Assembly (NCBI GenBank): GCA_002310175.1
Contig: DBYG01000073.1
Span: forward strand, 1 to 5,744
Source of the DNA: Bacteroidales bacterium UBA1192
Lineage (GTDB): Bacteria; Bacteroidota; Bacteroidia; Bacteroidales; Bacteroidaceae
Direction of reading: 5' to 3'
Length of the DNA: 5,744 nt
Under the pieces are notes generated by a model. That model made no database searches, was not told where the DNA came from, and saw only the letters and a list, made by a program, of their open reading frames with translations. The position numbers and the translations under genes are program-made. This document shows, in pieces, positions 5,697-5,744 of this stretch; within the stretch, counting starts at the first letter, position 1, and every line of letters begins with the position of its first letter.

Positions 5697-5744
5697 ATGA
5701 ACGGAAAAACTTACGCTCCAGTTACTATGTTTGCACTGGCTAAC
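5697..5744 (+). CDS. 5' end of an unidentified plus-strand gene, truncated by the window edge
   Basis: An ATG at 5697 opens a frame that runs to the window end without a stop. It encodes 16 residues beginning MNGKTYAPVT and ending MFALAN. I do not recognise the family from so short a piece. The frame is also open upstream back to a TGA at 5607-5609, so the true start could differ, but no ATG lies in frame between. No strong ribosome-binding site is adjacent; a purine run AAGAAAGGGGG (5654-5664) is about 32 bases upstream, too far to serve this ATG. The gene would be divergent from the operon, with the repeat arrays directly upstream. Confidence 0.4.
   Translation, partial: MNGKTYAPVTMFALAN

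Overview
The window looks like genomic DNA from a carbohydrate-degrading member of the Bacteroidota, most likely a gut-type Bacteroidales (Bacteroides or Prevotella relative). This is inferred from several signs. The gene set is typical of glycan-utilisation loci. There is an outer-envelope-type lipoprotein glycosidase, and two Sec signal peptides end in Ala-Gln. Purine-rich Shine-Dalgarno sequences are absent or weak. A TAnnTTTG-type -7 promoter element lies just upstream of the first gene. No 16S or other taxonomic marker is present, so genus is not resolved.

Three complete genes lie head to tail on the minus strand and occupy about 90% of the window. In transcription order they are: a secreted CE1-type alpha/beta-hydrolase esterase with an N-terminal E-set (CBM48-like) domain (5210-4107); a large GH3 beta-glycosidase lipoprotein with an inserted PA14 domain and a C-terminal fibronectin III-like domain (4031-1401); and a secreted PQQ-like beta-propeller protein (1354-104). 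The gaps are 75 and 46 bp, with no terminator or promoter visible inside them, so one operon driven from about 5244-5251 is the simplest reading. An esterase that removes feruloyl or acetyl decorations and a GH3 that trims oligosaccharides would suit the end stages of xylan or related plant glycan breakdown. The propeller protein's job is unknown. No SusC/SusD pair, sugar transporter or regulator is in the window, so this is at most part of a larger locus.

The 5211-5696 stretch is non-coding, visibly AT-richer than the genes, and unusually structured. It holds a 7-bp-stem hairpin (5350-5370), a large imperfect inverted repeat whose arms are each three copies of a TTACAGTTR unit (5461-5487 and 5532-5557), and a perfect two-copy tandem repeat of 20 bp (5572-5611) with a partial inverted copy at 5622-5631. 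At the right edge a plus-strand reading frame opens at 5697 and runs out of the window. The repeats therefore lie between two divergent genes and may be operators for one of them, or the terminal repeats of a mobile element. At the left edge, an open plus-strand frame ending at 114 may be the tail of a convergent gene, but support is weak.
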